A stretch of 64,000 nt of DNA, taken from Streptomonospora alba (GTDB lineage: Bacteria; Actinomycetota; Actinomycetes; Streptosporangiales; Streptosporangiaceae). The stretch lies in assembly GCF_000826685.1 (NCBI RefSeq), contig NZ_JROO01000006.1, forward strand, positions 248,001 to 312,000, given 5' to 3'. The position numbers were made by a program, and so were the translations under genes. Of this stretch, positions 44,223 through 54,143 are shown in pieces; position 1 is the first letter of the stretch; each line of letters opens with the position of its first letter. The notes beneath the pieces were generated by a model. The model was given only the letters and a program-made list of their open reading frames with translations. It was not told where the DNA came from and made no database searches.

Positions 44223-44267
44223 TGCTCGCGGCGCCCCCGGCTCAGCGGGGCGCCGCGGGACGTGCCG

Positions 44268-45860
44268 CTAGTCCTCCAGGTTGACCTGGCGGGTCTGCGA
44301 CGCCTGGATCTCGGTGGAGATCTCCTCGAGGATCGGGCTGGGGACCTCGGAGTCGACGGTCAGCGTGATCAGCGCCGTACCTCCCTCCGTGTCCCGGCTG
44401 ACCTGCATGCCGGCGATGTTGACCTGGGCCTCGCCCAGCAGCGCGCCGACCTTGCCGACGATGCCGGGGCGGTCGTGGTAGGAGAGGAACGCCATGTGCT
44501 CGCTGACCGGGATCTCCATGCTGTAGCCGTTGATCTCCACCAGCTTCTCGTGGTGGCGCGGGCCCGTCAGCGTGCCCGAGACCGACACCCGCTGGCCGTC
44601 GGGCATCAGCCCGCGCACGGTGATCAGGTTGCGCCAGTCGGAGTTGTCGTCGCTGGTGACCAGGTTCACCTCGACACCGCGCTCCTTGGCCAGCAGCGGG
44701 GCGTTGACGAAGGTCACGGTCTCTTCGACGACGTCGCCGAAGACGCCCTTGAGCGCCGCGAGCTCCAGCACCTTGACGTCGTGGGCGGCGATCTCGCCGC
44801 GGACCTCGATGTCGATGCGGTCGGCGACCCCGCGGGCCAGCGAGGTGAAGATGCGGCCGAGCTTCTCGGTCAGCGGCAGGCCCGGCTTGACGTCCTCGGC
44901 CACAGCGCCGCCCTGCACGTTGACGGCGTCGGGCACGAACTCGCCGGACAGGGCGAGCTTCACCGAGCGGACGACCTGGGTGCCGGCCTTCTCCTGGGCC
45001 TCGGCGGTGCTGGCGCCCAGGTGGGGGGCGACCACGACGTTGTCGCCGAACTCGAACAGCGGGCTGTCGGTGCAGGGCTCGGAGGCCCACACGTCGATGC
45101 CCGCGCCGGCCACACGGCCTTCCTTGATGGCGCGGTAGAGCGCGTCCTCGTTCAGGATGCCGCCGCGCGCGGCGTTGATGACGCGCACGCCCGGCTTGAC
45201 CTTGGACAGCGCCTCGTCGCCGATGAGGCCGAGGGTGTCCTTGTTCTTGGGCAGGTGGATGGTGATGTAGTCGCTGCGCCGCAGCAGCTCGTCGAGGCTG
45301 ACCATCTCGACGCCGATCTGCGCCGCGCGGGAGGGCTGCACGTACGGGTCGTAGGCGACGATGTGGGTGCCGAAGGCCGCGAGCCGCTGGGCGACCAGCT
45401 GGCCGATGCGGCCCAGGCCGACGACGCCCACGGTCTTGTCGTAGACCTCGACGCCGGTGTACTTGGAACGCTTCCACTCGCCGTTGATCAGCGCGTTGTG
45501 CGCGGGCGCGGTGTTGCGCGACGTCGCCAGCAGTAGGTTGATGGCCTGCTCGGCGGCGCTGATGATGTTGGACGTGGGGGCGTTGACGACGAGGACGCCG
45601 GCCTTGGTCGCCGCGTCGACGTCGACGTTGTCCAGTCCCACCCCGGCGCGCGCCACGACCTTGAGCCGGGGGGCGGCGGCCAGCGCCTCGGCGTCGACCT
45701 GCGTCGCGCTGCGGACGATCAGAGCGTCGACGTCTTCGAGGGCGGGCAGCAGCTCGGACCGGTCGGCGCCGTTGGCGTGGCGGACCTCGAAGTCGCCTTC
45801 CAGCAGCGCGAGACCGGCGGGGGAGAGTTCTTCCGCGACGAGAACGGAGGGCTTAGGCAC
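44268..45860 (-). CDS. serA: D-3-phosphoglycerate dehydrogenase, long form with ACT domain
   Basis: SerA commits 3-phosphoglycerate to serine synthesis using NAD+. The 530-residue protein is the long type I form: substrate domain, Rossmann motif VGLGRIGQLVAQRL, catalytic residues in INAARGGILNEDAL, AGAGIDVWASEPCTDSPLFE and VVVAPHLGASTAEAQ, then an intervening ASB-type domain and a C-terminal ACT domain (HMAFLSYHDRPGIVGKVGALLGEAQVNIAGMQVSR) for serine feedback. GTG 45860 (VPKPSVLVAEELS) is chosen because AAGGAAG lies six bases upstream. It follows ilvC by about 320 bases and ends at a strong hairpin. Confidence 0.96.
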   Translation of the reverse strand: MPKPSVLVAEELSPAGLALLEGDFEVRHANGADRSELLPALEDVDALIVRSATQVDAEALAAAPRLKVVARAGVGLDNVDVDAATKAGVLVVNAPTSNIISAAEQAINLLLATSRNTAPAHNALINGEWKRSKYTGVEVYDKTVGVVGLGRIGQLVAQRLAAFGTHIVAYDPYVQPSRAAQIGVEMVSLDELLRRSDYITIHLPKNKDTLGLIGDEALSKVKPGVRVINAARGGILNEDALYRAIKEGRVAGAGIDVWASEPCTDSPLFEFGDNVVVAPHLGASTAEAQEKAGTQVVRSVKLALSGEFVPDAVNVQGGAVAEDVKPGLPLTEKLGRIFTSLARGVADRIDIEVRGEIAAHDVKVLELAALKGVFGDVVEETVTFVNAPLLAKERGVEVNLVTSDDNSDWRNLITVRGLMPDGQRVSVSGTLTGPRHHEKLVEINGYSMEIPVSEHMAFLSYHDRPGIVGKVGALLGEAQVNIAGMQVSRDTEGGTALITLTVDSEVPSPILEEISTEIQASQTRQVNLED

Positions 45861-46182
45861 AGCTTGCTTCCTTATTCGGGTTGCGGCGTGGCCGCGTTTT
45901 CGCGGCTGGTCCTTTCCCACATCGGTGGGCTCGTTCGGTTGTGACGGCCACCAAAAGTCTAGTGCGCCGGTGGGTTTCGCTCGGGAAAGGGGGTACCGCT
46001 ACGCCGCGGAAGAGCGCTGTGACCAGGCATCATGGCCTGCCCGCACACGGCGTCGCCGCGTCCGGGCCGCCGAAGCGGGCCACCCGGTGCCGCGCTCGCC
46101 CCAGACAGCGGCAGGCCGCCCCCGCGGCCCGCCCGTGCGAGGGCGGGGCGACGCGGGAGCGGCCGGTCGGCGGACTTTGAGT
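45861..46182. other. ilvC-serA intergenic region
   Basis: A 322-base gap likely to hold the serA promoter and the end of the ilvBNC transcript. I see no TCTC-N5-GAGA palindrome, no leader ORF rich in one amino acid and no T-tailed terminator here, in contrast to cimA and ilvB. Confidence 0.35.
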
Positions 46183-47178
46183 TCAGCCCTGCAGCCAGCT
46201 CATCAGCGGGCGCAGCTCGGCGCCCACCTTCTCGATGGGCTCGTTCTGCTCGGCCTCGCGGCGCTTGACGAAGGTGGGACGGCCGGCGTCGAACTCGGCC
46301 ACCATCTCGCGGGCGTAGCTGCCGTCCTGGATCTCCGAGAGCACGCGGCGCATCTCCTCGCGGGTCTGCTCGGTGATGATGCGCGGGCCGCGGGTGTAGC
46401 CGCCGTACTCGGCGTTGTCGGAGACCGACCAGTTCATCTTGGAGATGCCGCCCTCGTACATGAGGTCGACGATGAGCTTCACCTCGTGCAGGCATTCGAA
46501 GTAGGCGACCTCGGGCTGGTAGCCGGCCTCGGTCAGGGTGGAGAACCCGGCCTTGATCAGCTCGGACAGGCCGCCGCAGAGCACGGTCTGCTCACCGAAG
46601 AGGTCGGTCTCGGTCTCCTCGGTGAAGGTGGTCTTCAGCGCGCCGGCGCGGGTGCCGCCGATGCCCTTGGCGTAGGACAGCGCCAGGCCCCAGGCCGAGC
46701 CGGAGGCGTCCTGCTCCACCGCCACCAGCACCGGTACGCCGCGCCCTTCCTCGAACTGGCGGCGCACCAGGTGACCCGGCCCCTTGGGGGCGATCATGGC
46801 GACGTCGACGTCGGCGGGCGGCTGGATGAGGCCGTAGCGGATGCTGAAGCCGTGGCCGAAGAACAGCGCGTCGCCGGCCTTGAGGTGGGGGGCGATCTCG
46901 TTGTTGTAGAGGTCGCGGTGGATGTGGTCGGGGACCAGCACCACGATGAGGTCGGCCTCCTCGGCGGCCTGGGCGGGGGTGGCCACGCGCAGCCCGGCCT
47001 CCTCGGCCTTCTGGCGGCTCTGGGAGCCCTCGGCCAGGCCGATGCGCACGTCCACGCCGGAGTCCCGCAGCGACAGCGCGTGCGCGTGCCCCTGGCTGCC
47101 GTAACCGATCACGGCGACGGTACGCCCTTGGATGATGCTGAGATCGGCGGCGTCGTCGTAGTACATCTCTGCTGCCAC
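46183..47178 (-). CDS. ilvC: Ketol-acid reductoisomerase
   Basis: IlvC rearranges and reduces acetolactate or acetohydroxybutyrate with NADPH and Mg2+. The 331-residue class I enzyme has the Rossmann motif [13 protein letters not shown], the phosphate-recognising [15 protein letters not shown], the metal-binding [25 protein letters not shown] and [23 protein letters not shown] 47178 is preceded by AAGGAG nine bases upstream. It follows ilvN after 138 bases on the same strand and ends the ilvBNC operon. Confidence 0.97.
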   Translation of the reverse strand: MAAEMYYDDAADLSIIQGRTVAVIGYGSQGHAHALSLRDSGVDVRIGLAEGSQSRQKAEEAGLRVATPAQAAEEADLIVVLVPDHIHRDLYNNEIAPHLKAGDALFFGHGFSIRYGLIQPPADVDVAMIAPKGPGHLVRRQFEEGRGVPVLVAVEQDASGSAWGLALSYAKGIGGTRAGALKTTFTEETETDLFGEQTVLCGGLSELIKAGFSTLTEAGYQPEVAYFECLHEVKLIVDLMYEGGISKMNWSVSDNAEYGGYTRGPRIITEQTREEMRRVLSEIQDGSYAREMVAEFDAGRPTFVKRREAEQNEPIEKVGAELRPLMSWLQG

Positions 47179-47316
47179 TTCGGCCTACTCCTTGCGTGTA
47201 TGGAAAGCGTGTGTCGTCTGGTTTCGAACGGGGGCCGCCGCGCGCCCCGGGACGCGCGGCGGGTGCGGAACTCCGCCCGGGCGGCCGCGCCTTGTGGGCG
47301 CCGGCCGCGCCGGGGC

Positions 47317-47841
47317 TCACGCGCTGCGTTCTACCGCGCGCAGTGAGCGGTCGGTGATGGACCGGGGGCCGCGGCCCAGCGCGACCAGGCCCGACTTCAC
47401 CAGTTCCTTGATGCCGAACGGTTCGAGGTTGCGCACCAGCGCGTCGAGCTTCTCCGGCTTGCCGGTGGCCTCGATCACCACGACGTCGGGTCCGACGTCG
47501 ACGATGTTGGCGCGGAAGAGCTCGGCCGTCTGGATGACGGCGGCGCGGTTGGCGGTGTCGGCCTTGACCTTGGCCAGCAGGAGCTCCCTGCGGACCGCGG
47601 CGTCGTTGTCCATCTCGACGATCTTGATGACGTTGACCAGCTTGTTGAGCTGCTTGGTCACCTGCTCCAAGGGGTGGCGGTCGCAGTTGACCACGATCGT
47701 CATGCGGGACAGGCCCTCGTACTCGGTGGTGCTGACGCTGAGCGAGTTGATGTTGAACCCGCGCCGCGAGAACAACGCCGATGTCCGGGCGAGGATGCCG
47801 GGGGTGTCTTCCACGAGGACGGAAAGGGTGTGTTGGCTCAT
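47317..47841 (-). CDS. ilvN: Acetolactate synthase small (regulatory) subunit
   Basis: The valine-sensitive regulatory subunit of acetohydroxyacid synthase, 174 residues. It begins with an ACT domain (TLSVLVEDTPGILARTSALFSRRGFNINSLSVSTTEYEGLSRMTIVV) and continues with the second conserved domain RRELLLAKVKADTANRAAVIQTAELFRANIVDVGPDVVVIEATG. ATG 47841 (MSQHTLSV) is the standard start. It begins 46 bases after the ilvB stop, so the two subunits are co-transcribed and should be made in parallel. Confidence 0.96.
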   Translation of the reverse strand: MSQHTLSVLVEDTPGILARTSALFSRRGFNINSLSVSTTEYEGLSRMTIVVNCDRHPLEQVTKQLNKLVNVIKIVEMDNDAAVRRELLLAKVKADTANRAAVIQTAELFRANIVDVGPDVVVIEATGKPEKLDALVRNLEPFGIKELVKSGLVALGRGPRSITDRSLRAVERSA

Positions 47842-47887
47842 TGTGACGTCATCGCCTCTTTCGTGAACCTGACCGGTACCCGGTCCT

Positions 47888-49648
47888 CTAGTCCTCGTCG
47901 TCCCAGTCGGGCGCCATGTCGCGCGCGTACTGGATGTGGTCGTTGCTGGTTCCGGGGCCGACCATGGGCCAGACCATCGCGTCGTGGTTGACGGAGAAGT
48001 CCACGACCACCGGCGCGTCCTCGACGGCCATCGCCTTGTCGACGGTGGCGTCGATGTCCTCGGCCCGCTCGCAGCGCAGTCCGACACAACCGTACGCCTC
48101 CGCCAAGCGCACGAAGTCGGGAACGCGGACCTTCGCGTCGCGCGGCGCGGTCTGCAGATCGGTGTTGGAGTAGCGGCTCTCGTAGTAGAGGGTCTGCCAC
48201 TGGCGGACCATGCCGAGGTTGCCGTTGTTGACGACGGCGACCTTGATCGGAATGCCCTCGATGGCGGCGGTGGCCAGCTCCTGGCTGGTCATCTGGAAGC
48301 AGCCGTCGCCGTCGACGGCCCACACGGTGCGCTCGGGATCGCCCACCTTCGCGCCGATCGCGGCGGGCACGGAGAAGCCCATGGTGCCCAGGCCGCCGGA
48401 GTTGATGAACGTGCCGGGCTTCTCGTAGCCGATGAACTGGGCGGCCCACATCTGGTGCTGGCCGACTCCGGCGACGTAGGACGCATCGGAACCGACGATC
48501 TGCCCCAGGCGCTCGATGACCTGCTGCGGGGCCAGGGTGCCGTCATCGGGCTCGTCGTAGCCCAGCGGGTAGACCTCGCGCAGCCGGTTCAGCTGGGACC
48601 ACCAGGCCTCGTACTCGCCCTGGCGGCCGGACGCCTGGTCGTTGCGGACCGCCACGACCAGGTCTGCGATGACCTCGCGGCAGTCGCCGACGATGGGCAC
48701 GTCGGCGTGGCGGTTCTTGGAGATCTCGGCCGGGTCGATGTCGGCGTGGACGATCTTGGCCTCGGGAGCGAAGCTGTCGAGGCGCCCGGTGACGCGGTCG
48801 TCGAAGCGGGCGCCCAGGGCGACGATCAGGTCGGCCCTCTGCAGCGCCCCCACCCCGGCGACGGTGCCGTGCATCCCCGGCATCCCCACGTTCTGCGGAT
48901 GGCTGTCGGGAAAGACTCCGCGCGCCATGAGCGTGGTGGTCACCGGAACTCCGGTCAGCTCGGCCAGCACGCGCAGCTCCTGAGCGGCGCCGGCGCGCAG
49001 CACGCCGCCGCCGACGTAGAAGACGGGCCGACGGGCCTCGGCGATCATGCGGGCGGCCTCGCGCACCTGCTTGCCGTGCGGCTTGGTGACGGGCCGGTAG
49101 CCGGGCATGTCCAGCTTCTGCGGCCATGCGAACTCGGTGGAGGCCTGGAGCGCGTCCTTGGCGATGTCGACGAGGACGGGGCCGGGACGCCCGGTGGAGG
49201 CGATGTGGAAGGCCTCGGCGATGGTGCGCGGAATGTCCTCGGCGTTCTTGACCAGGAAATTGTGCTTGGTGATGGGCATCGTGATGCCGCAGATGTCGGC
49301 TTCCTGGAAGCCGTCGGTGCCGATCATCGGGGTGGCCACCTGCCCGGTGATGGCGACCATGGGCACCGAGTCCATGTGGGCGTCGGTGAGGGGGGTCACG
49401 AGGTTGGTCGCGCCGGGGCCGCTGGTGGCCATGCAGACGCCGGGACGCCCGGTGGCATAGGCGTAGCCCTCGGCTGCGTGGCCGGCCCCCTGCTCGTGGC
49501 GCATGAGGATGTGCCGCACGTTGGCCGAGTCGTACAGGGGGTCGTAGGCGGGCAGGATCGCCCCGCCGGGGATCCCGAAAACCACGTCGACACCGGCATG
49601 CTCCAGTGACCTGATGAGCGATTGCGCTCCGGTCATCTGCTCGGTCAT
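47888..49648 (-). CDS. ilvB: Acetolactate synthase large (catalytic) subunit
   Basis: The ThDP-dependent catalytic subunit that forms acetolactate or acetohydroxybutyrate. The 586-residue protein has the catalytic Glu in [19 protein letters not shown] and [13 protein letters not shown], the FAD-linked central domain, and the ThDP motif [35 protein letters not shown] (GDG to NN). ATG 49648 ([14 protein letters not shown]) has AAGGAT seven bases upstream. The 230-base upstream region holds a leader ORF, an attenuator terminator, a promoter and an operator-like palindrome, so expression should respond to branched-chain amino acid supply. Confidence 0.97.
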   Translation of the reverse strand: MTEQMTGAQSLIRSLEHAGVDVVFGIPGGAILPAYDPLYDSANVRHILMRHEQGAGHAAEGYAYATGRPGVCMATSGPGATNLVTPLTDAHMDSVPMVAITGQVATPMIGTDGFQEADICGITMPITKHNFLVKNAEDIPRTIAEAFHIASTGRPGPVLVDIAKDALQASTEFAWPQKLDMPGYRPVTKPHGKQVREAARMIAEARRPVFYVGGGVLRAGAAQELRVLAELTGVPVTTTLMARGVFPDSHPQNVGMPGMHGTVAGVGALQRADLIVALGARFDDRVTGRLDSFAPEAKIVHADIDPAEISKNRHADVPIVGDCREVIADLVVAVRNDQASGRQGEYEAWWSQLNRLREVYPLGYDEPDDGTLAPQQVIERLGQIVGSDASYVAGVGQHQMWAAQFIGYEKPGTFINSGGLGTMGFSVPAAIGAKVGDPERTVWAVDGDGCFQMTSQELATAAIEGIPIKVAVVNNGNLGMVRQWQTLYYESRYSNTDLQTAPRDAKVRVPDFVRLAEAYGCVGLRCERAEDIDATVDKAMAVEDAPVVVDFSVNHDAMVWPMVGPGTSNDHIQYARDMAPDWDDED

Positions 49649-49697
49649 CACAAGATCCTTCGGAGAGGGCTCGTCAGTCGGGAGGTGCTTGAGCAAC

Positions 49698-49730
49698 AAA
49701 AAACCCCCCACCGCGAGTGCGGTTGGAGGG
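49698..49730 (-). terminator. ilvB attenuator terminator
   Basis: On the minus strand CCCTCC-A-ACCGC (49719-49730) pairs with GCGGT-GGGGGG, followed by six T. It lies 22 bases after the leader ORF and 50 bases before ilvB. Two alternative upstream stems are visible: 49769-49775 with 49747-49753, and 49759-49767 with 49732-49740, which cannot coexist in a simple fold. Confidence 0.83.
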
Positions 49731-49751
49731 CGCGCGCAGCAAGAGACTTGG

Positions 49752-49805
49752 TCAGCTGGCTGCGCGCCGACCAAGTACGAGAATGAGGAAGAAGTCGCTC
49801 TGCAC
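49752..49805 (-). CDS. BCAA-rich leader peptide of ilvB
   Basis: GTG 49805 begins an [20 protein letters not shown] with the run Leu-Ile-Leu-Val-Leu, the three regulatory amino acids. Actinobacterial ilvB leaders commonly contain such an ILVLG-type run followed by basic residues. The start lies at the predicted transcription start, so the leader would be translated leaderless; a second GTG at 49811 is in frame but inside the promoter spacing. The stop codon overlaps the right arm of an early stem, as expected for attenuation. Confidence 0.85.
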   Translation of the reverse strand: MQSDFFLILVLGRRAAS

Positions 49806-49812
49806 GGTCACA

Positions 49813-49842
49813 ACAATGGCCGAGCCGACAGACGCCCGTCAA
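49813..49842 (-). promoter_or_regulatory. ilvB promoter
   Basis: On the minus strand TTGACG (49837-49842) and CATTGT (49813-49818) are 18 bp apart. Transcription should begin near 49806, at the GTG of the leader peptide. The palindrome at 49859-49873 lies just upstream of the -35. Confidence 0.6.
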
Positions 49843-49858
49843 CTGGAACGCAAATTTA

Positions 49859-49873
49859 TCTCATGATCTGAGA
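49859..49873. promoter_or_regulatory. BCAA palindrome upstream of ilvB
   Basis: TCTCA-TGATC-TGAGA, a perfect 5-bp inverted repeat with a five-base spacer, centred about 60 bases upstream of the predicted transcription start. It matches the leuB site in both arms. The upstream position would suit activation as well as repression. Confidence 0.68.
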
Positions 49874-49875
49874 CG

Positions 49876-50309
49876 CATCGATCATCATGCGAGTGCGACC
49901 CAGGTCACAGTCACGTCCGTGCGCAGCGGGAATCGACTCCCGAGCGCGGTGGAATTCCGCCATTCGGTATCCACCGGGCTTTCCGGAGCATTCTTCGGCA
50001 TTCCGGAGGATCGGTCGGGGAGACGGGAGGGCGCGTACGCGAGAGGGGTGAGGCCCCGCCGCGATCCGCCTGGAGCCGGTGACCCCAGGCCCCCGGAGGC
50101 CGCGGCAACAGGGCTCCGAGCGCGGAGCGCATGCGCCCGCCTGGCGCCGAACGAGGGGGAACCGCCCCGTGCACACGGCACCGCCGCCGGGGTGGGGACG
50201 GTACACCTGCACACCCGCGGCGCGGAGGCGCTCCCCACCCCCGGACGCCGATGGCGCGGAGCCTCTCCCCGCTCCTGCGCCACCGCGCCGCGGAGCGTCT
50301 AGTGGAGGT
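49876..50309. other. Intergenic region, nothing recognised
   Basis: A 434-base gap between the ilvB control region and the 3' end of the GGDEF-EAL gene. No convincing coding frame, RNA or T-tailed hairpin is visible. Confidence 0.3.
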
Positions 50310-53012
50310 CTACAGGGGGATACCGGCCTCGCCGCCCACGAGTGCCTCGACACCCTCGGCGACCATGGGGCGGGCCACCAGGAAGCCCTGGCCGTAGCCG
50401 CAGCCCATCGTGCGCAACTGCTCCAGCTGCTCGCTGCGTTCGATGCCCTCGGCCACCACCTGCACGCCCAGGTCCTGGCCGAGCCGGATGATGGTGTGGG
50501 TCAGCAGGGTGACGGTGCCGTCGGTGCCCAGGTCGCGTATGAACGACGGGTCGATCTTGATGGTGTCCACCCGCAGCTCGCGCAGGTGCGCCAACGACGC
50601 GTAGCCCATGCCGAAGTCGTCGATGGCCAGGCGTACGCCCAGCCGCCGCAGCTGGGCCAGCCGCTCCACGGCCTCGCCCTGGCTCTCCAGCACGACCTCC
50701 TCGTCGACCTCCATGGTCAGCACCTCGGCGGGCAGACCGCTGTCGGCCAGGACGCCGGCCACCGTCTCGACGAACCGCGGCGCCAGAACCTGCTTGACCG
50801 ACAGGTTCACCGACAGCGTGATGTCCCATTCCGAGGCCCGCCACAGCGCGACCTTCTCGCAGGCCTCACGCAGGATCCACTCCCCCAGCGGCGCGATCAG
50901 CCCCGACTCCTCGGCCGGGCCGATGAAGCCCTCCGGCAGCACCCGCTCGTCGCCGTGCTGCCAGCGCACCAGCGCCTCCACGCCGGTCACCTGGGAGCTC
51001 TCCAGGTCCACCACCGGCTGGTACTCCAGCAGGAACTCGCCGTTGGCCAGCGCCTGGCGGAGCTGCGTCTGCAGCTCCAGGCGGCCCACGACCTTGGCGT
51101 GCATGTGGGCGGCGTAGATCTCCAGGCGGCCGCCTCCGCCCATCTCCTTGGCACGGGCCAGGGCCATGTCGGCGTTGCGCAGCAGCTCGCCGCTCTCCAT
51201 GCCCGTCTCGGCGAAGGCCACCCCCGCGCTCGCCGAGAGCACCACCTCGCGGTCGGCCACCTGGAAGGGGTCGGCGCTGATCGCCCGTACCAGGCGCTCG
51301 GCGAAATCGACGATGTGCTGGGCGGTGGAGCTGTGCTCGATGAGCACGGCGAACTCGTCACCGCCCCAGCGCGCCAGCGTGAATCCGGAGTCGGTGGTGG
51401 CGCGCAACCGCCGCCCCGCCTGGGCGAGCAGGTAGTCGCCGAAGGTGTGCCCGGCGGAGTCGTTGACCGCGGTGAAGCCGTCCAGGTCGAGGAAGACCGC
51501 GGCGATCTCACCTCCGGCCTGGCCGCGCTCGCGGCGCACCAGCACCTCGCGCGCACGCTCCTCCAGGTAGGCGCGGTTGGGCAGGCCGGTGATGCCGTCG
51601 TGGAAGGTCAGGTGGTTCACCTGGTCCTCCAGCGCCACCTGGGCACTGATGTCTCGGGTGGTCACCAGCAGGCGGTCGGGCTCGCCGGGCTGCTCGTACA
51701 GCGAGGCGGTGGACTCGGTGTGGCGCCAGGTTCCGTCACCGGCGCGCACGCGCAGCCGCAGGTGGATGCCCTCGCCGCCGCTGCGGTCGAACGAGGCCAT
51801 CGCCTCCTCGACCAGCGGCAGGTCCTCGGGGTGCACGATCGACGTGACTGGTTCGGTGAGCAGGTCGTCGAGCCGGTAGCCGAACGCCTCGGCCGCGCCG
51901 GGGCTGACGTAGAAGATGCGGGCGTCGAAGTCGAGGATGAGGATGACGTCGCCGCTGTTCTTCGCGAGTTCGTGGAAGTGCTGCTCGCGGGTGTACACCA
52001 TCCGCGACAGCGTGGCGTTCTCCTCCAGCAGCCCGCTCATCCGCACCAGCAGCACCAGCACCGCCGATCCCGCCGCCAGCGGCAGCACCGGCGCCCACCC
52101 GTCGACGCGCACCGCCGCGATGGTCAGCACCACCGCGGCCGCGAAAAGCGCGCCGAAGGCGGCGATCTCGGGGGCGAAGCGGTAGAGCCCGCGCCCGGTG
52201 ATCGTGCGCGGACGGGCGCCGGCGCGGTCGGTGATCAGCCACGGCAGGCTGGCCAGCAGCGCGAAACCGAGGAACCGCACCGGGTACTCGATGCCGCCTG
52301 CGGGCAGCCCGCCGGTCAGCCGCGTGACCGCGCCGATGAGGTCGGCACCGCAGATGATCACGAACGCGCCGATGGCCAGCAGCACGGCGCGGCGTGTGCT
52401 GTGCGGCGAGGTGAACACCAGCGGGGCCAGCAGGCACAGCACGACGATGTCGGCGACCGGGTACACCAGCGCGAACGCGAGGAAGCCGCCGCTTTCGCCC
52501 AACTCGCTGTACAGCGGCGCGAACAGCAGCAGCCACACGATCGAGAACAGGGCCGCAGCGCACACGTAGCTGTCGGTGACGTGCCGGATGACCGGCCGGA
52601 AGCCGCGCGGCAGCGGCGCGAAGCGGGCGAACCCGGCGACGAACAGCGGCAGAGCCACCAGGGAGAACAGGTCGCCGAAGCTCAGCGAGACCGCTGCGTT
52701 GGTGCTCAGCAGGCCGGTGACCGCGTAGACGAGCGCACCGGCGCTCCAGGCCGCGGCGGCGAACCCCAGCAGGCGCAGCGCACCCGCTCCGTCGGCGCCC
52801 TCGGAGTTGGCCTCGCTGTCGGCGTCCGTGGCGGCCCTGAGGCGCGACGCGTACAGCAGCGACGCGGCGGCGCCCGCCGCGGCGACCGCGGGCGGCCACG
52901 ACCCCAGCCAGACGGTGAGTGTGGTCTCGCCGACGCTGACGAGCGAGCCCAGCGCGTAGAAGAGCGCGAGGGCGACGACGGCTCCCAGCCAGATGCGCGA
53001 ATCGGCCTTCAT
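50310..53012 (-). CDS. Membrane PAS-GGDEF-EAL cyclic-di-GMP protein (copy 1)
   Basis: A 900-residue membrane sensor for c-di-GMP turnover. About nine membrane helices (1-325) are followed by a PAS domain (about 344-460), GGDEF domain with an intact GGDEF near 549 and EAL domain with EALVRW near 680. EAL metal and catalytic residues are present (VNLSVKQ, EVDEEVV, DDFGMGY, IKIDPSFI, VAEGIE, GQGF). The RxxD inhibitory site before GGDEF is not clear. Both making and breaking c-di-GMP are possible. I chose ATG 53012 because GGGAGGG lies seven bases upstream. A 693-residue paralogue without PAS lies at 61385. Confidence 0.92.
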   Translation of the reverse strand: MKADSRIWLGAVVALALFYALGSLVSVGETTLTVWLGSWPPAVAAAGAAASLLYASRLRAATDADSEANSEGADGAGALRLLGFAAAAWSAGALVYAVTGLLSTNAAVSLSFGDLFSLVALPLFVAGFARFAPLPRGFRPVIRHVTDSYVCAAALFSIVWLLLFAPLYSELGESGGFLAFALVYPVADIVVLCLLAPLVFTSPHSTRRAVLLAIGAFVIICGADLIGAVTRLTGGLPAGGIEYPVRFLGFALLASLPWLITDRAGARPRTITGRGLYRFAPEIAAFGALFAAAVVLTIAAVRVDGWAPVLPLAAGSAVLVLLVRMSGLLEENATLSRMVYTREQHFHELAKNSGDVILILDFDARIFYVSPGAAEAFGYRLDDLLTEPVTSIVHPEDLPLVEEAMASFDRSGGEGIHLRLRVRAGDGTWRHTESTASLYEQPGEPDRLLVTTRDISAQVALEDQVNHLTFHDGITGLPNRAYLEERAREVLVRRERGQAGGEIAAVFLDLDGFTAVNDSAGHTFGDYLLAQAGRRLRATTDSGFTLARWGGDEFAVLIEHSSTAQHIVDFAERLVRAISADPFQVADREVVLSASAGVAFAETGMESGELLRNADMALARAKEMGGGGRLEIYAAHMHAKVVGRLELQTQLRQALANGEFLLEYQPVVDLESSQVTGVEALVRWQHGDERVLPEGFIGPAEESGLIAPLGEWILREACEKVALWRASEWDITLSVNLSVKQVLAPRFVETVAGVLADSGLPAEVLTMEVDEEVVLESQGEAVERLAQLRRLGVRLAIDDFGMGYASLAHLRELRVDTIKIDPSFIRDLGTDGTVTLLTHTIIRLGQDLGVQVVAEGIERSEQLEQLRTMGCGYGQGFLVARPMVAEGVEALVGGEAGIPL

Positions 53013-54143
53013 CGCAGCCCTCCCGAGCGGGCGCTGAAGACCGGATGGGCGGCGGATCCCACCGCGGCAACCGTGATCATCACTGGTAGGGCGCCTCGGC
53101 AGCGGCTTCCCGGCCGCGGCGAAGGCACCCGCCTCCTTCCGGAATGCGTGCCCTGTACGAGTCGTGCGGGCCGTTTCGGCCCTGCAGGGCGGATCTGGGG
53201 GATGGTCGAGGGCTGCGCGCCCCCGGGCACCGCCGCAGAGGCCTCTGCGAGCGGCTGATCGAGTGCTGCCGCCGCGCACCGCTCCCGTGCGCAGCCCGCC
53301 CTGTGGGGCGGAAGGCTCGGCGGCAGGGGTGCCCGGGCGCCGACGCGAGCGGCGAAGCGGTCAACGAAGGGATCCTCCTCCCGCACGGCCGGCGCTCGAC
53401 GGTCGGGGCCGACCCACGGGGCGCGGCCGCGGTCGTGAGGCCGGTCCCCTTCGGTGCCGGGGCGTCGACTGCGGGTACCGGCACTGCTGCCCCGCAGCAT
53501 CCGTTCCGCACCGCGGTGCGGATCGGGTCCGCCGCCGACTCGCTGGTCGCGTGTCTGCCGGTGCATCCGGTTCCCGCTTGATCAGGCTAGTCACCCAAGG
53601 TCACGCTGAGGTAGAGATGCAGCAGAGACACGGCGACGACCCGGTCACCGTCCGTGGTCCGGCCACGTCGCCGAGCGGATGCGCGCCCACCGCCGCGGAA
53701 CTCCCCGTGTTCAACGGCTCCCCCCGATTCTCCGCAACCGTGCAGAACTCGGCGGCGCCTCCGCGCCGCGTGTCTCACCCCGATTACCGCGAAGCGGGCG
53801 CGTGTCCATCCGGCGCACCGCCGACACGGTCCCGTCGACCGATTCCGCCGGGGCGGACGGTACCGCGGCCGCGGACCGGATGCGACGTCGGCCGCCGCGC
53901 CCGAGAGCGCGGCCCGGGCCCCGACCTCTCTAGGACACTCCGACGGCCGCCGGCATTCCCTCTCGCCTGTCCCCGCATCCACGGCACAGGCGCCGCCGGG
54001 ACGCCTCCCGTGCACCTCCGGACGTGCGCGGCCGCGGATCCGGCGCCCGCCGGTGCCGGGGCACGCGGGCGCAGCGACGCCGATCGGCACCGCATCCGCC
54101 CGCCGCGCACCGCCGGGTTCGCACGGAGGCCTCGCCGGGGGCC
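53013..54143. other. 1.1-kb region without a recognised gene
   Basis: The gap between the GGDEF-EAL gene and the gatB stop is unusually long for this window. All frames are Arg/Pro/Ala-rich with no family resemblance. One minus-strand frame ending near 53587 closes with GDRVVAVSLLHLYLSVTLGD, which looks protein-like but has no start. I saw no tRNA, T-tailed terminator or repeat. Confidence 0.4.

Noticed and set aside
50079-53258. Long plus-strand frame of 1059 codons opposite the GGDEF-EAL gene
   Set aside because: It lies wholly antisense to a gene with clear PAS, GGDEF and EAL motifs. Its composition (Gln/His/Arg/Gly-rich) is that of a shadow in GC-rich DNA.
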